DNA from: Scatosoma sp045658805
GTDB lineage: Bacteria > Bacillota > Clostridia > Christensenellales > Borkfalkiaceae
DNA: 9,960 bases
Direction: 5' to 3'
NCBI GenBank assembly: GCA_045658805.1
Contig: JAZOVQ010000091.1
Location: 1 to 9,960, forward strand
Part shown: piece after piece, positions 6,987-9,960 of the stretch
Numbering within the stretch: the first letter of the stretch is position 1
Layout of the letters: every line of letters begins with the position of its first letter
Notes under the pieces: generated by a model
Databases searched by the model: none
Told to the model about the DNA's origin: nothing
What the model saw: the letters and a program-made list of their open reading frames with translations, nothing else
Program-made: the position numbers and the translations under genes

Positions 6987-8792
6987 TCAACCCTTTTTTA
7001 ATGCGTTGCGTTTTTGTATGCTTACACTAAGTTTCTTTGCAATTTCCTTGCGTTTTTCCTCATCCGTTTCTTGGTTGTATGCGGCGGTATATCTTGCGAT
7101 ATCCCCTTCAATGCGCTCTCTTTGCAACGTCTTTACGCTGTCTAAGAAAAACCGCGCCGCAACCTCGCCCGTCAGCTTGTCCCCGTAATTGAGGTCAAGT
7201 ATTTCGTTAAGTTCCTCGCAATCCTCTTCCAAAATTTCAAACAGTTCGCTTGGACGGATTTTTTCGCCCTTTTCTTCCCTGCTTAAAATATATTCCGCCA
7301 CCGCTTGGTGCGCTTCGTTGGAAAGCGCAAGCTCTCGCAAGTCAAACTCCGTTGCGTACGGCGCGCCGAATAGCTTTGCCGCCAAAATAAACCGAATGGC
7401 TTTACGTTGCTTGTCCGTACCTGCCGCCGTTTCCGCAAACCGTTCTTGCGGCAGCGTAAATTCCGCTTTCGCCGGTTCTTTGGATACGTTGCGCAAATCT
7501 CGTTCTAACGCGTGGTAGGTGATCCCCGTACGATCTCGAAGCTTTTTCAAAAGCTCCTCTTTCACGCTTTCGCTTTCCGCTTGCGCAACCACCGCCAACG
7601 CTTCGGGTAAAAACCGTCGCTTTTCTTCCGTTTTACTCAAATCGTACTTCCGCTCTAAAGCGTGTAGTTTATAATCAATCAACGGCAACGCCGCATCCAA
7701 ACATTTTTGATAAGCATCGTGCCCTTGCTTTACTACGTCGTCGGGATCTAACCCCTCAGGCATCGGTACTACGCGGACGTTGAGGTGTTCTTCTTTCAAA
7801 ATTTCCAAACCTCTCAAATCGGCTTTTTGTCCTGCAAAGTCGCCGTCATAGCTAATAAGCACGTTTTCGGAATACCGTTTTACCAACCTTGCCTGGTCCT
7901 TGGTGAGCGAAGTGCCCATGGAAGCCACTACGTTTTTAAAACCTGCTTGGTAGAGGGAAATGGTATCCATATACCCTTCGACGATAATAACGTCTTTTAT
8001 CGCTTGCTCTCGCTTAAGCTTTTTCAAGAGGTTGACGTTGTACAACGTCTTACTCTTGTTAAACAGCATTGTTTCCTTTGTGTTTTTGTATTTCGCAAAA
8101 TCGGATTTTTCAAGCAATCTTCCGCCGAACGCCACCACTTCGTCAAAGGCGTTGATAATGGGGAAAATTAAGCGTCCGCCCTGCGAGTCGATCAGCCGTC
8201 CGTTTTTGCCTTCCGTCAATACGCCACTGTCGATTAGGTCCTCCCTAAAATAGCCTTTCCCTGCAAAATAGTCGGGTAAATCGTAAAAATCCAACGAAGC
8301 GCCTAGCCCAAATTTTTTGACTGTCGTCGGCGCAAGCTTTCGATTGGAAATATACTGCAAATGCGCTTCCGCGCGTTTATCGCCGCTGTAAAGATTGGAA
8401 AGATAAAATCTTGCCGCATCCAGCATAATTTTTGCCAAGTTGTCCCGCTTCTTTTTCATCGCCATCGCTTTTTCGGTGTCGAAATTACTTTCGGGGACGG
8501 TCATTTTTGCACGCGCCGCCAAAATTCGAACAGCGCCCATGAAATCAGTCGATTCAATTTCTTTTACGAAACGTACTACGTCCCCCGACGCACCGCAACC
8601 GAAACAATGGTAAAACTGCTCCCCTTCATTGACGGCAAACGACGGCGTCTTTTCGTGGTGGAAAGGACAGCAAGCCCAATGGTTGCCCCCTTTTCTATCC
8701 AACGCGACGTAACTTCGAATAACTTCGATAATGTCGTTTTTTGATTTTAGTTCCCGCAAAAATTCGGGATCGAGTCCTTTTTGGGCGCTCAC
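6987..8792 (-). CDS. dnaG: DNA primase DnaG
   Basis: DnaG synthesises the RNA primers for Okazaki fragments and leading-strand start at the replication fork, working with the replicative helicase. The 601-aa protein has the standard three parts. The N-terminal CHC2 zinc domain shows CPFHHEKTPSF (42-52) and YHCFGCGASGD (61-71), with ligands C42, H45, C63 and C66. The catalytic TOPRIM core has GRLIFPI (206-212), VEGYMDT (271-277, E272), SYDGDFAG (314-321, D316 and D318) and GLDPDD (347-352). A divergent C-terminal helical region (about 440-601) should bind the helicase. The start is GTG at 8790-8792, supported by GGAGGT at 8801-8806 eight bases upstream and by the conserved N-terminus. It overlaps the dgt stop in a 4-nt GTGA junction, so translation is coupled. 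sigA lies downstream, keeping the classic primase-sigma pairing. Confidence 0.98.
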   Translation of the reverse strand: MSAQKGLDPEFLRELKSKNDIIEVIRSYVALDRKGGNHWACCPFHHEKTPSFAVNEGEQFYHCFGCGASGDVVRFVKEIESTDFMGAVRILAARAKMTVPESNFDTEKAMAMKKKRDNLAKIMLDAARFYLSNLYSGDKRAEAHLQYISNRKLAPTTVKKFGLGASLDFYDLPDYFAGKGYFREDLIDSGVLTEGKNGRLIDSQGGRLIFPIINAFDEVVAFGGRLLEKSDFAKYKNTKETMLFNKSKTLYNVNLLKKLKREQAIKDVIIVEGYMDTISLYQAGFKNVVASMGTSLTKDQARLVKRYSENVLISYDGDFAGQKADLRGLEILKEEHLNVRVVPMPEGLDPDDVVKQGHDAYQKCLDAALPLIDYKLHALERKYDLSKTEEKRRFLPEALAVVAQAESESVKEELLKKLRDRTGITYHALERDLRNVSKEPAKAEFTLPQERFAETAAGTDKQRKAIRFILAAKLFGAPYATEFDLRELALSNEAHQAVAEYILSREEKGEKIRPSELFEILEEDCEELNEILDLNYGDKLTGEVAARFFLDSVKTLQRERIEGDIARYTAAYNQETDEEKRKEIAKKLSVSIQKRNALKKG

Positions 8793-9814
8793 GCTTCTAT
8801 ACCTCCGAGGGAAAAGGTCGAGGGAATAAACAACGATTGGAATACGCTTATTGCGTATCTATCCGTCATCCCCGACAAATAATCGCATACCACCGTTTCT
8901 TCATCGTCTTTTTCCAAAAGTGCGAGATAGGATTTCGGCAGCTTGTCTATGTGCTTCATGAAATATTCAAACATTTGCGTCAACATACGCTCTGCGCGTT
9001 CTTGAATGGCAATGTTCGTATAATCGTAAACGTTTTTAAACATGAACGAGCGAAGCTCGTTTGTAGCAGCCATCACCTTATCGGACATCGCTACGTGCGC
9101 TTTCCCATAGGAATTTTCGTAAATGTCCGCAATGGCTGTATTGATACGGATTTTCGTTTTGTTACCAAGCACCTTCACCGCATTTTCAGGCAGGTCGCAT
9201 TCCTTTAAAATGCCCGCGCGAATTGCATCCTCAATGTCGTGATTGATATAGGCAATTCTATCCGCGAGGGAAACAATTTCCCCTTCGGGGGTTTGCGGTT
9301 TGCCCGTGCTCTTGTGTTGCAAAATACCGTCGCGTACTTCTTCGGTGAGGTTTAAGCCTCTGCCGCCCTTTTCAATAACGTCCACCACGCGAAGGGATTG
9401 TACGTTGTGCTGGAATCCTTTTGAGGTCAGTTTTGCAAGCACTTTTTCCCCTACGTGTCCAAAAGGCGTATGCCCTAAATCATGCCCGAGCGCAATTGCC
9501 TCTGCCAAATCTTCATTCAAAGCAAGCGAGCGCGCAAGCGATCTTGCAATTTGCGCAACGTCAAAGGTGTGCGTAAGGCGGGTAATATAATGGTCCCCTT
9601 CCGGAGCAAAAAACACCTGCGTCTTGTTTTTTAAACGCTTGAACGAATTACTGTATATAATTCTATCTCTATCACGTTGAAATTCCGTACGGAAAAAGCA
9701 GCTGCTTTCTTCACGCGCCCTGCCCTTCGTTTGAGCGGATTTCGTCGCATACGGTGATAAAAACATATTTTCGTTGTCACAAATTCTTTCCCGAACGCTT
9801 TTGTTTTGCTCCAT
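8789..9814 (-). CDS. dgt: Deoxyguanosinetriphosphate triphosphohydrolase-like protein (HD domain)
   Basis: Dgt-family HD-domain enzymes cleave dNTPs to the deoxynucleoside and triphosphate, affecting dNTP pools; substrate preference varies in this subgroup. The protein is 341 aa. It begins with the family-typical LSPYATKSAQTKGR (19-32), then SFKRLKNKTQVF (57-68). The metal site is visible as H82 in RLTHTFDVAQIAR (79-91), H111-D112 in HDLGHTPFGH (111-120) and D185 in SLADRIAYINHD (182-193). GMTDRYA (315-321) marks the C-terminal family motif. The frame stays open upstream to a TTG near 9904, but the ATG at 9812-9814 has AAGGGG (9821-9826) six bases upstream and fits the family N-terminus. The longer start would also lie inside the predicted promoter. 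It is the first gene of the array and overlaps dnaG by 4 nt. Confidence 0.95.
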   Translation of the reverse strand: MEQNKSVRERICDNENMFLSPYATKSAQTKGRAREESSCFFRTEFQRDRDRIIYSNSFKRLKNKTQVFFAPEGDHYITRLTHTFDVAQIARSLARSLALNEDLAEAIALGHDLGHTPFGHVGEKVLAKLTSKGFQHNVQSLRVVDVIEKGGRGLNLTEEVRDGILQHKSTGKPQTPEGEIVSLADRIAYINHDIEDAIRAGILKECDLPENAVKVLGNKTKIRINTAIADIYENSYGKAHVAMSDKVMAATNELRSFMFKNVYDYTNIAIQERAERMLTQMFEYFMKHIDKLPKSYLALLEKDDEETVVCDYLSGMTDRYAISVFQSLFIPSTFSLGGIEA

Positions 9815-9841
9815 AATTGTCCCCTTCTTTGTCCCCGTTTT

Positions 9842-9861
9842 TCTTGCGTATGCACGCAAGA
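9842..9861 (-). promoter_or_regulatory. Hairpin in the dgt leader
   Basis: A perfect 8-bp inverted repeat, TCTTGCGT / ACGCAAGA with a 4-nt loop, lies 27 nt upstream of the dgt ATG, between the predicted transcription start (around 9869) and the ribosome binding site. There is no following U-tract, so it is not an intrinsic terminator. It could stabilise the mRNA 5' end or be a protein-binding dyad. Two GGGGACAA direct repeats (9817-9824 and 9829-9836, 12 nt apart) follow it, and the nearer one forms the binding site. Confidence 0.4.
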
Positions 9862-9876
9862 TTTTGCCTACTTCGA

Positions 9877-9898
9877 AATATATTATATATAATATATT
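9877..9898. repeat. Perfect 22-bp AT palindrome overlapping the dgt promoter
   Basis: The 22 bases read identically on both strands, each 11-bp arm being AATATATTATA. With a one-base offset the dyad continues into CGA/TCG flanks. It fills the spacer and -10 of the candidate dgt promoter, where an operator would sit. It contains TATAAT on both strands (9882-9887 minus, 9888-9893 plus). Such AT dyads also arise by chance in AT-rich DNA. No specific regulator motif is recognised. Confidence 0.5.
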
Positions 9899-9904
9899 CG
9901 ACAA
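9877..9904 (-). promoter_or_regulatory. Candidate sigma-A promoter of dgt
   Basis: On the minus strand TTGTCG (9899-9904, four of six matches to TTGACA) is followed after 16 nt by TATATT (9877-9882, five of six matches to TATAAT). Transcription would start near 9869, giving a leader of about 55 nt. Upstream (9905-9960) the strand is rich in A-tracts, as in UP elements. This is the start of the co-directional array and the most AT-rich part of the window. The long alternating AT sequence gives other possible -10 hexamers, so the exact start is uncertain. Confidence 0.5.
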
Positions 9905-9960
9905 AAGTTTTTCATTTCCTCTTTTTTTATGAAAGTTTTTTATATTTTTTTAATATTTTT

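Noticed and set aside
5893..7188. A 431-codon open frame on the plus strand, antisense to sigA and the 3' end of dnaG
   Set aside because: It runs opposite two unmistakable conserved genes, crosses their intergenic gap, has no recognisable protein features and an unnatural composition. It is a product of the codon bias of the real genes.
9883..9915. A 10-codon open frame (MKNFCRIYYI) with a nearby GAGG ahead of dgt, as a possible leader peptide
   Set aside because: It lies upstream of the predicted transcription start and runs through the promoter itself; its GAGG is too close to its ATG and there is no run of regulatory codons.
9904..9940. Direct repeat AAAGTTTTT (9904-9912 and 9932-9940) upstream of the dgt promoter
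   Set aside because: Two 9-base copies made almost entirely of A and T runs are expected in such AT-rich DNA.

Overview
The window reads as an ordinary chromosomal segment of an anaerobe-type Firmicute, probably an uncultured clostridial lineage. The grounds are moderate GC, strong GGAGG-type ribosome binding sites, and the order dgt, dnaG, housekeeping sigma factor, trmK, nif3-like, zinc-ribbon gene, which resembles the sigA neighbourhood of Clostridia and Bacilli. The exact genus cannot be read from the sequence.

All eleven genes lie on the minus strand, so transcription runs from high to low coordinates. The first block (9814 to 3656) holds dgt, dnaG, sigA, trmK, nif3-like and a coiled-coil zinc-ribbon protein. 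Most junctions overlap (4, 1 and 14 nt); only the dnaG/sigA gap (77 nt) and the 17-nt gap before the zinc-ribbon gene break this. The second block (3611 to 1946) is alanine racemase overlapping 5-formyltetrahydrofolate cyclo-ligase by 14 nt. Next comes an unrecognised multi-pass membrane protein (1887 to 1153). The last block is rsmD followed 4 nt later by coaD, a widely conserved pair. No gap inside the array exceeds 77 nt and no convincing intrinsic terminator was found, so read-through along much of the array is plausible.

The only sizeable non-coding stretch is 9815-9960, upstream of dgt. It is very AT-rich and carries a plausible sigma-A promoter, a perfect 22-bp AT palindrome overlapping that promoter, and a small hairpin in the predicted leader. 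No stretch over 300 bases lacks a gene. Bases 1-20 lie downstream of coaD and show nothing recognisable.

Functionally the genes are housekeeping: dNTP turnover, replication priming, transcription initiation, tRNA and rRNA methylation, D-alanine supply for peptidoglycan, folate salvage and CoA synthesis. I found no defence system, mobile element, CRISPR array, tRNA or rRNA. The points most worth checking are the dgt promoter/operator, the unknown membrane protein, the divergent alanine racemase active site, and the structured alr start region.
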